Translations under genes and position numbers: made by a program | Part shown: positions 47,402-57,187 of the stretch, in pieces | Numbering within the stretch: the stretch's first letter is position 1 | Layout of the letters: each line of letters begins with the position of its first letter | The notes under the pieces: generated by a model | The model's input: the letters and a program-made list of their open reading frames with translations, nothing else | What the model was told of the DNA's origin: nothing | The model's database searches: none | Assembly (NCBI GenBank): GCA_964472545.1 | Contig: CAYYNP010000020.1 | Coordinates: 1-59,140, forward strand | Direction of reading: 5' to 3' | Length of the DNA: 59,140 bases | Origin: CAYYNP01 sp964472545 | GTDB lineage: Bacteria > Planctomycetota > Planctomycetia > Pirellulales > Thermoguttaceae

Positions 47402-50400
47402 GGCTCGTCCGTTAAGAGCACTTGGTCGACGGCCTCAGCGGCCGGCTCGGGCTGTTCGGCTTCGGCCGAACTCAGGCTGGAGAGATCGATCAGCCTCAGT
47501 GCGGTCAGGAAGTTCGTCTGGTTGTTCCGCGCCAACAACACATCGGTCACGTTGACGCGCTGGTCGTGGTTGTAGTCGTACGCCAGATCGATACCGGCCG
47601 GGTCGAGGAAGTTGCGGGGGTTGTTCCGCGCCAGCAGCAGATCGGTAGTTGTGACCATCGCGTCGGTGGTCGAGTTGCCCGCGTCGCCGATGGCGTTGCC
47701 GAAGTAGAAGACGTCGTTGGCCGGAATTCCGAGGCCGTCGGCCAGCACGGTGACCTCGAGCCACTGGTTGCGGATGACGCCGTCGGACCAAGTGACGGTG
47801 ATCCGGTCGGTGCCGTCGACGCCTTCGCCGGGGCCAAAGGTGACCGACGACGGGGCAGGGGCCTGCGTCCAAGAGTCGGGATCGTCGTTGTTTCCCACTT
47901 TGAACTCGAAATCGGCCTCGCTCGGCGTGGCGCCGGCGGCCATCCCGTACACGTCGACCATCACGCCGTTGATACCCCGGCTGTAGTTGGTGTAGTTGGC
48001 AAAGGTGGCCGTCTGGCCCGGCAACAAGGGCGTCTTGTCCGTGGCAATTGCGTCGGCGGGATCGCCGAAGGCCGAGTTGCCGTAGAAGACGTAACGCCCG
48101 ACGACCGGCGAAACGGCCTCGACGCGGACCGCGTCGGCAATCACGTACTGGTCGGCGTCGTCGGAAAGCGCCACGACCAGTTGATTGCCGGTGATCTCGA
48201 AGATGCCCAGGCTCTCCCACGCGACGTTGTCCTCGACGAAATCGTCCGGCGGCGACTGCTGGTTCAACCGTACCGTTTCGAGCGTGGTCGAACCGTCGCG
48301 GACGTCGAACGGGGCGTCGCTGGACTGATTGACGTAGTCGGGCCAGGTCGCCGCCACGCGATACAGCCCGGGCGTGACCGGGAAGCTCCAGCTTGCGGTG
48401 TCTTCGCCGCCGCCGGAACGGCCGAAGTGGATCCCCTCGGCAAGACCTGCGGCCGGATGATAGATCCACTCGCCGCCGGTGCGGAAGCCGGCGTCTCCGT
48501 CGTCGATGATCCACACCGGCCAAGGCCATGGCGGCAGCTTGGGATCGTCCTGCTCGGAGGGAAACTCGATCGCTGCGTACTGGTGCGTCGGATCCTCGAT
48601 ATTCACCGCCGTAGCCGACTCCTCGGCCACCGTGTAGAGCACGTTGTCGATGAAGCCGCTGCGCCGAACGGGCGAGTCGTGCGGCAGTTCGCCCAGCAGT
48701 TGGATCCCGTCGCCCGACTCACGCGTGGCCGTGACGTCGATCGTAAACAGCATCAACTCGTCTTCGCGGACCGTCCGGCGGCTCTCACCGTAGCCGTCGC
48801 CGTTTTCGTCGACGCGCTCCTGATAGACCCGGGCCGACGGCATCGAGAGCACGTTGTGATGGGCGAACCAGCCGAAGGCGTGGTGATCGACTTCCGCCTC
48901 GGACGTGGAGAATCGATCGAACGTGTATTGATCGATCAATCGCGGCTGGCTCAGGTCGCTCACGTCGAACAGCGCAACCTGCGTCGGTCCACTGCGGCCT
49001 ACCGGCGTGTTGCGGCCAACGGTGAGCAAGTGGTCTGCGTCGATCAACTGCATGTAGCTGTTGAAGCCCGGCATGGTGACGTGGCCGACCGCACGCGGCT
49101 TCGCCGGGTCGGAGAGATCCACGGCGAACAGCGGGTCGATATCGCGGAAGGTGGTCACGAATCCCCGATCGCCCATAAACCGCACCGAGCGAATCGACTC
49201 GTCCAGCGCCAGGTTTTGAATTCCGCCGACGTACTCCAGCACCCCGGCGTCGTTGCGCAACACGAACAGCACGTTCTCGCTGCGGCCCGACCAGTTGCCG
49301 GCGTACGAGTTGTTGATCGTGGTGGCGATCCGCAGATGGCCGTCGAATTCGTCGGCCGAGAATTGATCGACCATCCGCCCGGGCACTCGCCCCTTGGCTG
49401 CGAACTCGACGTTGCCGGTCTCGGCGTCCCAATCGAATTCGAGGATGTCGAGGACTCCGCCGTCTTCCGCCGTATACTCCTGATCGAAGACGAAGAGGTT
49501 CTCCAGCGAGCCGTAGATCTCGCTGGCCCCGCCGGTGAAGAGGCCCGTCGAGGCCACGATCCCCGGCTGGTCGTCGGCAATGTTCATCGAGACGACCGTC
49601 ACCAGCCGCTCGGCGTCCGGCGCGAACGGCCGAAACAACTCTCCGGCCACGTGCAGCGGGCTCGTCTGGAGGACTTCGCCGTCGGCGTCGTAGCTGGTGG
49701 CCTGTGGGAGGAACGTCTCGATCTCAGCCGTGACGCGGGCGATGTATTGCTCCTCGGTTTCGTAGACTTTCGGGCCTTCCGGGTCTTCGGTCGTCGGGAG
49801 CAACTCCGGCCGCGGCAGCCAACCGTCGACGTCGTTGTCGCGCAAAACCAGAAAGACCGAATCGTCAATGCGGCGCGACTCCACGTAGCGGCCGTCGAGT
49901 TTCGTCTGCTCGACCAGATCGGGCACCTCGCGGTCCGACACGTCGAGCACGGTGACGTAGGTTTCGGAAGGTTGTGGCTGCGGCCACCAGAGGCTGGCCA
50001 ACACGATTCCCCCGCCAAGATCGTCGTAGGGGGGCAGCCAAGGATACGCGGACGCCTTCGAGACTACCGTCAGCCGATCGCCGTGCAGGTACATCCCTAC
50101 GGGCTCACCTTCGATGGCCGTCCGCGAGGCGATCGACATCTCCTCGGCGGGCCAGGCGTCGGCGATGATCAACTCGCTGTCGGTGAGAATGTAGATGTAG
50201 TCGTCATCAACCTCGATAATGTCGCCCTCGTCGACGCCGGCGACCTGTACGTTGGTCTCGGAATGGACTCGCTCAGTGGGGGCGAGGCCGTCGCCGGAGA
50301 ATGCATAGGTCTGGCCGCCAAATCCCGGCGGCAGCGAGGTGCTTCCCTTGCCCATACCGAACAAATAGGCGTATCGCTGCAGGGCATCTTCGAGCAGGAA

Positions 50401-52731
50401 TTCGGCCACGTTGGCCGGGTCGTCGAACCGCGGCAACGTGTCTTCGACGGACTCGCTGACGTGGACCGTGACCGCGGCCTTCAGGGCCCCATCGACCGTA
50501 TAGCCGAACGTGTCTTCGCCCGAGAACCCGGCCGGCGGTGTATACTGAATGGAGCCACCGTCGGACGCGACGGCGACCGCGGCACCGGCGTCCGTTGCGG
50601 TGACGCCCGTGATGCGGCCGGCGCCCGTGTAGTTGGCCCCGAACATGTCGTTGACCAGCACGGTCAGGGCACTTCCGGCGCTGTCGGGCTCCACACGATA
50701 GACGTCGTCGCGGACCCGGCGGACCACCGGGACTTCGACGGTCTGGCGCATCATGCCGTCGACCGTATAGGTGAAGCGGTCGGTGCCGGCGAAGTCGGCC
50801 GCCGGCGTGTAGATCACCGACTTCCCGTCCTCGGAAATGCTGACCGTGCCCCCTTGCTCGGGCGTGCCAACCGAGGTGATCTGCCGAGGGCCGCTGTAGT
50901 AAACACTGCCTCTGAAATCGTTCGTCAGGGGATAGAGGACGTTCTTGTTGCTATTCTGGTCAACTGGGAAGTCGTCGCCCCGCAAATAGTTGTAGAAGTA
51001 TACGGAGACGTTCTCCGTATACTTGCCGTCGACGGTATACGTAAACGAATCGGAGCCGCCCTCGGCCGACACGAACCGCAGCCATTGCCCGTTGCCCTCG
51101 ATCGTCACCAGCCCGCCGTTGGCCGTTTCGCCAACCGACGTGATTCGTCCTGCGCCCGGGTAGTTCCCTCCGAAATGGTCGTTCGCCAGCACGTAGAGCG
51201 TGTGTCCGGCCGGCGCCGGATAGGGTTCGTAGCGGTAGCTGTCGCGTGTGGTCAGCGGCAGCATCCGCACCGTTACCTCGGCCGTTAGGTCGTCGGCGAC
51301 CGTATAAGTGAAATGGTCGTTTCCGCGGAAACCCTCCGGCGGCGTGTAGATCAGCCGGCTACCGCCGGCGGCAATCGAAACTGTGCCGCCGTCAGTCGTT
51401 TCGCCCACTGCCGTGATCGTCCGGGAGCCCTGATACCCGTTTCCGAGGAAGTCGTTGGCCAACACGTCGAGCGAGTTGTTGACCGTATCTTCATAGACGT
51501 GTTGGCCGAAGTAGTCGTAGCGGACCGGCCGCGTGACATCGACGCGCACCGTGGCACGGTACTTGCCGTCGGCAATGTACTCGAAAGAGTCGAGCCCCTC
51601 GAAATCGGGCGGAGCAGAATAGAGGATCTCCTGCCCGCCGGGCATGATCTCGACCGTGCCGCCTTCGGCCGTCTCACCCACGGAGGTCACCCGGTCGACG
51701 ACGTCGCGGACAATCCGCTGATTATTCACCCGATAGCTGAACCAATCGTTGTCGGTCACGTCGATCGGGAACTCCACGCTGCCGCGGTCCAATTCCACTC
51801 GATTGTCCCGCACCGGGCGATGCACCTGTACTGAAACGTGGGCCTCGTAGAGGCCGTCGACGACGTATTGGAAACTCTCGTAGCCCGCGCGGTCCGGTTC
51901 CGGCGTGTAGCTCAGCGTCTGGCCATCGGCGGCGATGGTCACGGTGCCGCCGCGGCTCGGCTCGCTGACGTGGGTGATCATCCGCGCGCCTGCGTATCCC
52001 GGCCAGAAGTGGTCGTCGGCCAGCACGTCCAGCAAGTTGTTCTCGCTCGACTGGACCAGGCCGGGATAGCTGTCGTTTCCGACCGGGTTGATGATGATGA
52101 CCTGCACGTCGGCCGGATAGAGATCGTCGACCACGTAGACGAAGGTATCTTTTCCCGCCATATACAGCGACGGCGTATAGACCAGCGACTTGCCGTCGGC
52201 GGCAATCTCCACTTCCGCGCCGAGGGCCGTTTCGCTAACCGCCGTGATCCGGCCTTCGCCGCCGTAGCCGGGCCAAAACGGATCGTTGCCGAGTACGCCC
52301 AGCACTCGAGCGTCGCCGTCGGGCGGGAAACTGTATGAGTCGTCGGCCAGCAGCGGCAAAACTTCCACCGTGACCGTGGCCGAGAGTTGGTTGTCGACGT
52401 AATAGACGAATGTCTCGTCGCCGTCGAAGTCGGCCGGTGGGACGTAACGGATCGAATCGGCGCCGTCGCCGATCTCCACCCGGCCACCTTCGCTGCCGTA
52501 GCTCACCGAGGTGATCTCCCGCAGCCCCGGATAGTCGACCGGGAAGGCGTCGTTATCCAACACGTCCAGCGAGAGCGCGTCGGCGTTCTGATAGACCTCG
52601 AAGCGGTCGTCGGCCAATTCGGCCCCGCCGCCGTCGAGCAGCATCCGAGGTTCCAACGATTCGACGGACAAACGCCGCGGCCGAGAGCCGCAATGTCGAG
52701 CCGGCCACATCCGCAGAGAAGAACGTGCCAT
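47398..52731 (-). CDS. giant secreted LEPRxLL protein: Ig-like repeats, beta-propeller, dockerin-like end
   Basis: 1777 residues. The start (RRLSVESLEPRMLLDGGGAE) holds the LEPRxLL signature of large planctomycete exported proteins. About nine tandem domains of 85-95 residues follow, each with VLANDxFGxxYxGxxxITSV, GETxxGGTV and DxFxYTVDGK-like segments (cadherin/Ig-like, PF17963 type). Then comes a Beta_propel domain (PF09826: ETNVQVAGVDEGDIIEVDDD, YIYILTDSELIIADAWPAEE), a golvesin/xanthan-lyase-like C-domain (WIYHPAAGLAEGIHFGRSGG), and a dockerin-like end (YDYNHDQRVNVTDVLLARNN). It should be an outer-surface or matrix adhesin; dockerin-like ends suggest attachment. AGGGGGTG precedes ATG 52731. 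Confidence 0.88.
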   Translation of the reverse strand: MARSSLRMWPARHCGSRPRRLSVESLEPRMLLDGGGAELADDRFEVYQNADALSLDVLDNDAFPVDYPGLREITSVSYGSEGGRVEIGDGADSIRYVPPADFDGDETFVYYVDNQLSATVTVEVLPLLADDSYSFPPDGDARVLGVLGNDPFWPGYGGEGRITAVSETALGAEVEIAADGKSLVYTPSLYMAGKDTFVYVVDDLYPADVQVIIINPVGNDSYPGLVQSSENNLLDVLADDHFWPGYAGARMITHVSEPSRGGTVTIAADGQTLSYTPEPDRAGYESFQYVVDGLYEAHVSVQVHRPVRDNRVELDRGSVEFPIDVTDNDWFSYRVNNQRIVRDVVDRVTSVGETAEGGTVEIMPGGQEILYSAPPDFEGLDSFEYIADGKYRATVRVDVTRPVRYDYFGQHVYEDTVNNSLDVLANDFLGNGYQGSRTITAVGETTDGGTVSIAAGGSRLIYTPPEGFRGNDHFTYTVADDLTAEVTVRMLPLTTRDSYRYEPYPAPAGHTLYVLANDHFGGNYPGAGRITSVGETANGGLVTIEGNGQWLRFVSAEGGSDSFTYTVDGKYTENVSVYFYNYLRGDDFPVDQNSNKNVLYPLTNDFRGSVYYSGPRQITSVGTPEQGGTVSISEDGKSVIYTPAADFAGTDRFTYTVDGMMRQTVEVPVVRRVRDDVYRVEPDSAGSALTVLVNDMFGANYTGAGRITGVTATDAGAAVAVASDGGSIQYTPPAGFSGEDTFGYTVDGALKAAVTVHVSESVEDTLPRFDDPANVAEFLLEDALQRYAYLFGMGKGSTSLPPGFGGQTYAFSGDGLAPTERVHSETNVQVAGVDEGDIIEVDDDYIYILTDSELIIADAWPAEEMSIASRTAIEGEPVGMYLHGDRLTVVSKASAYPWLPPYDDLGGGIVLASLWWPQPQPSETYVTVLDVSDREVPDLVEQTKLDGRYVESRRIDDSVFLVLRDNDVDGWLPRPELLPTTEDPEGPKVYETEEQYIARVTAEIETFLPQATSYDADGEVLQTSPLHVAGELFRPFAPDAERLVTVVSMNIADDQPGIVASTGLFTGGASEIYGSLENLFVFDQEYTAEDGGVLDILEFDWDAETGNVEFAAKGRVPGRMVDQFSADEFDGHLRIATTINNSYAGNWSGRSENVLFVLRNDAGVLEYVGGIQNLALDESIRSVRFMGDRGFVTTFRDIDPLFAVDLSDPAKPRAVGHVTMPGFNSYMQLIDADHLLTVGRNTPVGRSGPTQVALFDVSDLSQPRLIDQYTFDRFSTSEAEVDHHAFGWFAHHNVLSMPSARVYQERVDENGDGYGESRRTVREDELMLFTIDVTATRESGDGIQLLGELPHDSPVRRSGFIDNVLYTVAEESATAVNIEDPTHQYAAIEFPSEQDDPKLPPWPWPVWIIDDGDAGFRTGGEWIYHPAAGLAEGIHFGRSGGGEDTASWSFPVTPGLYRVAATWPDYVNQSSDAPFDVRDGSTTLETVRLNQQSPPDDFVEDNVAWESLGIFEITGNQLVVALSDDADQYVIADAVRVEAVSPVVGRYVFYGNSAFGDPADAIATDKTPLLPGQTATFANYTNYSRGINGVMVDVYGMAAGATPSEADFEFKVGNNDDPDSWTQAPAPSSVTFGPGEGVDGTDRITVTWSDGVIRNQWLEVTVLADGLGIPANDVFYFGNAIGDAGNSTTDAMVTTTDLLLARNNPRNFLDPAGIDLAYDYNHDQRVNVTDVLLARNNQTNFLTALRLIDLSSLSSAEAEQPEPAAEAVDQVLLTDEP

Positions 52732-53275
52732 AAGAACACCCCCTAAACGAGGTGAAAGGTGAGGCGTCAGTTCCGATTCGGCCTCCTGGAGATACCCAGC
52801 CGTAGGATACAGCGTACCACAAGTCGGGCGGCCTTTGCAAGGGTCGCGCGGCAGCCAAGGACATATCAATGCCATTATTCCGGCGCGACCACTCGGTATC
52901 GCTCTGTCGATCCCTATAACACACAGGCGACAGGCCGTTCATTATTCACCGCCCTTCTCGAAAAAGAAAGCCGTGACCAGTCGCCACACGCCGCAGCAGG
53001 CATGAGGGAGCCACTAACTTGAATTATATCAACACCACCCGTATTGGTGTATTCCGGATCAAGATTCCGAGTTCAGGGAACATCGGCCGGACGGACATAT
53101 GGCCATGTGGCCCGGCCAGATTCGCCCAGCCCCTCTCGACGCAACTGACGCGGCCCGTCGCACCGGCCGACCCTGCACGCCATAATGGACCTTCCGGTCA
53201 CACGGCCTGAGAAATGGTCAGATTTGGCCGCGTGTTGAGCGTCCAACCGCACGGACTCGAAGCTCGGAGCCACGC
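52732..53275. other. divergent intergenic region
   Basis: 544 bases between the giant protein gene (minus) and the PQQ fusion gene (plus). A weak minus-strand promoter may be TTGCAA (52835-52840) with TACGCT (52811-52816) after an 18-base spacer. ACACC/GGTGT near 53032-53050 can pair. No gene supported. Confidence 0.45.
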
Positions 53276-56200
53276 ATGAGACAGAATCGCCCTCGCTTCG
53301 TCTTGGCCTCCGTCCTGCTTGCAGCCGTCGGCCCGGCGGCTGCCTGGGGAGAAGACGACGTTTTGAAGCTCTCCGGGGTGAAGGGGGGCCTAGTTGTACA
53401 CGTCGGCTGCGGCAACGGGGAGTTTACGGCAACGCTCTGCGACGGCCGCAAGTACCTGGTACACGGGCTGGACGCCGATGCGGCAAACGTAGAGAAAGCT
53501 CGCGCGCACCTGGGCGAACTCGGGCTGCACGGCACGGCGACCGTGGAGCACTTCGACGGGCGGCACCTGCCGTACGTCGACAACCTGGTGAACCTGCTGA
53601 TCGCTAACGACCCGGGCGACGTGTCGATGGACGAAGTGATGCGTGTGCTCACGCCCGGCGGCGTGGCGATGATCGGCGGCACGGAGACCGTCAAACCTCG
53701 GCCGGAGCAGTTCGACGATTGGACCCACTGGCTGTACGACGCAGGCAACAACGCCGTGTCGCGTGATAAGGCCGTGGGCGTCTCGCGCAGCCTGCAATGG
53801 ACCATGCCGCCGCTCTCCGGCCGGCACCACAACCTGCTGCCCAGCGTCGCCGCGATGGTCTCGGCCGGCGGGCGTCTCTATTGCATCATCGACGAAGCCC
53901 CCGTCGGCGTGCGAGGCCCCGGCGGCAAGTGGTCACTGGTCGCTCGGGACGCGTTCAACGGGCTGTTTCTCTGGCGGCGGCCGATGACCGAGTGGGGATG
54001 GCAGCACTGGTCGGACGTCCAGGTCGGCGGCCTGATGCGATTCAAAGGCCCGGATCAGCTCTATCGAAGACTCGTGGCCGCCGGCGACGTGGTCTACGTA
54101 ACGCTCGGTTTCCGGCAGCCGGTCGTGGCGCTGGACGGAGCGACCGGCGAGACGATTCGCGTGTATCAGGGCACCGAGAACACGGCGGCCATATGCCATC
54201 GCGACGGCACGTTGTTTCTCACCCGCAACGTTGCCGGCCGGGTACCCGGAAAGGACCTTCTGGCCGTCGACGCAGAAACGGGCCGAATCCTCTGGCAACG
54301 GAAGGGATTCACCGGCATCACTTCCCGCGGCGATGAACTGAAGGCCTTCACCGACGCCTACCTTACCGTCGGCGACGAGCATGTCTTCTTCCTGGACCGC
54401 GACGACGTCGTTGCGCTGGACATCGAGACCGGCCAGACCGCCTGGACGCATCCGCGGCCTGCCATGCGGATGGACGTGTTCGGCCACTACGATTTCAACT
54501 TCGCCAATTTCTGCACGCTGGTCTATCACCAAGGGCGGCTGTTCCTCGGGCAAATCGACCCGACCGCCGTGAACCTCAACGGCTGGCAGCAGAAGGACCT
54601 CGCCTTGCTGGCGTTGGACGCCGCCTCGGGCAAGAAGCTCTGGGAGCATACGGGCATGACCCTGGCCCACTTCACACCGCCGGATCTGTTCGTTCGCGGC
54701 GGCTTAGTATGGACGCTGGAGAAAGAGACCGTGGCGCTCTGCGGGTTGGACGTGCAGACGGGCGAAGTACGGCGACGCTATCCCGTCAAGGAGATGCTCG
54801 TCGGCCACCACCACCGCTGCTATCGCAACAAGGCCACCGCGCGATTCTATCTGGCCGGCGAAGAGGGGATCGAGTACATCGATTTCGATTCCGGCACGCT
54901 CGACGTACACCACTGGCTCCGCGGCGCCTGCGGCTACGGCCTGATGCCGGCCAACGGGCTGATCTACATGCCCACGCACGCCTGCGGCTGCCACAACAAC
55001 GTGAAGCTCAACGGCTTCTTCGCGCTGAGCAGCCGAAAGCCTCGATCGACACGGCAGCCGACGGCAACGACACGCAAGCGATTGGAGGAGGGACCCGCCT
55101 TTGGGCGAAGCGTTGTCTCAGACACTGCAACGTCGGACGTTGTGGAAGACTGGCCCGTCTACAAGCACGACAACCGGCGGAGCAATCACGCTCGAACCGA
55201 CGTGCCCACACGGTTAAGGAAGCGCTGGGAGCAGCCGCTTGCCGGCCAACTGACACCTCCGATCATCGCCGGAAATCGCGTCTTCGTCGCCTCGCCGACA
55301 AGCAACGCGGTCTATTGCCTCAATGCCGATAGCGGCGAGCGACGCTGGCAATTCATCACCGACGGCCCGGTCGATACGCCGCCCACGTATCACGCCGGCC
55401 GACTGCTATTCGGCACGCGCGGCGGGTCGGTCTACGCGCTCGATCCGCACGACGGCGCGCTGATTTGGCGTTTTCGCGCGGCCCCGGACGATCTGCGTCT
55501 GACGGCCTTTGGACGTCTGGAATCGCTCTGGCCGGTCCACGGCAGCGTGTTGGTTCTCGACGATAGGGTCTATTGTGTCGCCGGCCGGTCGATGCACCTC
55601 GACACGGGGCTGTACGTTTACGTGCTCGATTTGCCGACCGGCAAGGTCCTGCAACACGCGAACCTCAAGGCGGATATCGGCCCCAAGGGTGAATTGGGCG
55701 GGGCCGTTCTGCCCGACCTCCTCGTCGGCGACGAAAACGGCATCACGATGCGGCAGATGCGATTTGATCCCGAGGATATCGCAAATCACGTCACGGCCGC
55801 CGGTGGGAGCTTTCTGCGAGTCAACGACGGGGGGCTGCTGGACGCAACCTGGATCAACAACAACTTCTGGCGATACGGCCCGGCCCAGGGCCAGATGCTC
55901 GTGTTCGACGGCACGACGGCCTTTGGTATTCGCGGGCCCGGCAAGCTGATCACCAAGTCGTACGGGCAGGACGTCTTTGCGCCCGGCACGGACGGCTATC
56001 TGTTGTCGGCCGTCGGTCTGGGCAAGCAGCCGGGCGTCGGCAGCCGGGACGACCGCCGTGGCAAGGCTGCGCCCAAGCCGCAATGGCAACGCCGCGTGGC
56101 CGTGCGAGCGCAAGGCATGGTGGTGACCGACGCCCATCTGTTTCTCGCCGGCACGCCGGACGTGATGGACGTCGACGCTCCCTGGGCCGCGTTCGAAGGC

Positions 56201-56362
56201 CGCCGCGGCGGTGTGCTCGAGGTCTACGACAAGACGGACGGAACAAAGCTTGCCGAATGCAGGCTCGACAAGCCCCCGGTTTTCGACGGGCTGGCCGCGG
56301 CCGGTCGTCGTCTGTTTCTGACGACCACTGACGGCCGGATTGTCTGCATGGCCGGGCGATAG
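53276..56362 (+). CDS. secreted methyltransferase-like domain fused to PQQ propellers
   Basis: 1028 residues with Sec signal (to about residue 25, AAAWGED). Residues about 30-145 look like a Rossmann methyltransferase: VVHVGCGNGEFTATLC (motif I), HGLDADAANVEKARAHL, FDGRHLPYVDNLVNLLIAND and RVLTPGGVAMIGG. Then come two PQQ-like propellers (VYVTLGFRQPVVALDGATGE, LALLALDAASGKKLWEHTGM; later VYCLNADSGERRWQFITDGP, VYALDPHDGALIWRFRAAPD). The second resembles the N-terminal propeller of the gene at 32657. SAM is not known in the periplasm, so the first domain may be a fold relic binding something else. GGAG precedes ATG by six bases. Confidence 0.8.
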   Translation: MRQNRPRFVLASVLLAAVGPAAAWGEDDVLKLSGVKGGLVVHVGCGNGEFTATLCDGRKYLVHGLDADAANVEKARAHLGELGLHGTATVEHFDGRHLPYVDNLVNLLIANDPGDVSMDEVMRVLTPGGVAMIGGTETVKPRPEQFDDWTHWLYDAGNNAVSRDKAVGVSRSLQWTMPPLSGRHHNLLPSVAAMVSAGGRLYCIIDEAPVGVRGPGGKWSLVARDAFNGLFLWRRPMTEWGWQHWSDVQVGGLMRFKGPDQLYRRLVAAGDVVYVTLGFRQPVVALDGATGETIRVYQGTENTAAICHRDGTLFLTRNVAGRVPGKDLLAVDAETGRILWQRKGFTGITSRGDELKAFTDAYLTVGDEHVFFLDRDDVVALDIETGQTAWTHPRPAMRMDVFGHYDFNFANFCTLVYHQGRLFLGQIDPTAVNLNGWQQKDLALLALDAASGKKLWEHTGMTLAHFTPPDLFVRGGLVWTLEKETVALCGLDVQTGEVRRRYPVKEMLVGHHHRCYRNKATARFYLAGEEGIEYIDFDSGTLDVHHWLRGACGYGLMPANGLIYMPTHACGCHNNVKLNGFFALSSRKPRSTRQPTATTRKRLEEGPAFGRSVVSDTATSDVVEDWPVYKHDNRRSNHARTDVPTRLRKRWEQPLAGQLTPPIIAGNRVFVASPTSNAVYCLNADSGERRWQFITDGPVDTPPTYHAGRLLFGTRGGSVYALDPHDGALIWRFRAAPDDLRLTAFGRLESLWPVHGSVLVLDDRVYCVAGRSMHLDTGLYVYVLDLPTGKVLQHANLKADIGPKGELGGAVLPDLLVGDENGITMRQMRFDPEDIANHVTAAGGSFLRVNDGGLLDATWINNNFWRYGPAQGQMLVFDGTTAFGIRGPGKLITKSYGQDVFAPGTDGYLLSAVGLGKQPGVGSRDDRRGKAAPKPQWQRRVAVRAQGMVVTDAHLFLAGTPDVMDVDAPWAAFEGRRGGVLEVYDKTDGTKLAECRLDKPPVFDGLAAAGRRLFLTTTDGRIVCMAGR

Positions 56363-56373
56363 GTGGCGGCTGG

Positions 56374-57183
56374 CTAGCAGGTGCCGGATGCGTCGCCTAA
56401 GTAGACGATCTTCCAGTCTTCGAAGATCACCCCAAGACCGTGTTCCGGGTCCCAAGTACACCCCATGGTGAGTCGGAAACGCTTCGCTTCCGGGTCCGCT
56501 CGGCCGATGCAGAGTCGGGGCGGCGGTTCGATCAAGGGCCAGACGTCTTGCGGCTCGGATAGCTTGGGGGCCATTCGCTCCGCTTCCTCCGGGTATTCGT
56601 TGTGGTTTGCATCTACGACGGCAAACGAACCGTGGATCTCGTTCTTGATGTACCAATCGAACACCGCCGCGGCAAACGGTGTGCGGACGTCACCGTCATA
56701 GGCAACGATCTCCTGAAGGAATGCTAAGTGCTCGTCAGCGGTTCCGCCCGGAGGAGGCTCCACGTTCACTCTTGCGGCATCACCCCAGAATGGAAGAAAG
56801 GCCTTGCCCTCCCACCATTCGAATTCCGAGTGCCACTTGAACTCCCCAACGTTATCCACGGTCATCGTCGCGCCGAACTTTGGATCGTCCAGTTCCTTGG
56901 CGCGTTTCTCCAGGTCGTTCGTGAGACTCTTGACCGCGCTCTCCGCCGTTGCTCCGTCCTGTTTGTAGCGGTACCCTTGATCGTCGAAGTCGCTGTAGCA
57001 CTCACCTTGTTCACTTGCCTGCGATAGCCGCAGGAAATTGAAGAACCCCTCGTTCGTCTCACGGATCGTCCCGTAGAGCCCGTGCCACCAAACGTGAATC
57101 TCCTCCGGGCACGCAGACTCGACCACCGGAGCGGGCTCTCGCAGGCGTTTCTCGATCAGCTTCTTCAGGCGTTTCACGTTCAT
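56374..57183 (-). CDS. DUF6985-like hypothetical protein
   Basis: 269 residues, soluble. MNVKRLKKLIEKRLREPAPV, FKWHSEFEWWEGKAFLPFWG and a C-terminal FRLTMGCTWDPEHGLGVIFE plus DWKIVYLGDA; the WDxEHGLGV pattern is that of DUF6985-type domains, some of which are immunity-like proteins. AGGGA lies about eight bases upstream of ATG 57183, and the start lies four bases after the stop of the acetylesterase gene, so translation is likely coupled. Function unknown. The link to a secreted esterase is curious but may be chance. Confidence 0.7.
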   Translation of the reverse strand: MNVKRLKKLIEKRLREPAPVVESACPEEIHVWWHGLYGTIRETNEGFFNFLRLSQASEQGECYSDFDDQGYRYKQDGATAESAVKSLTNDLEKRAKELDDPKFGATMTVDNVGEFKWHSEFEWWEGKAFLPFWGDAARVNVEPPPGGTADEHLAFLQEIVAYDGDVRTPFAAAVFDWYIKNEIHGSFAVVDANHNEYPEEAERMAPKLSEPQDVWPLIEPPPRLCIGRADPEAKRFRLTMGCTWDPEHGLGVIFEDWKIVYLGDASGTC

Positions 57184-57187
57184 TGCA

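Noticed and set aside
47422..51288. A very long plus-strand open frame (1288 codons) opposite the giant surface protein.
   Set aside because: It is antisense to a gene with clear domains and repeats; it has no recognisable domain or signal, and long antisense frames are expected in GC-rich DNA.
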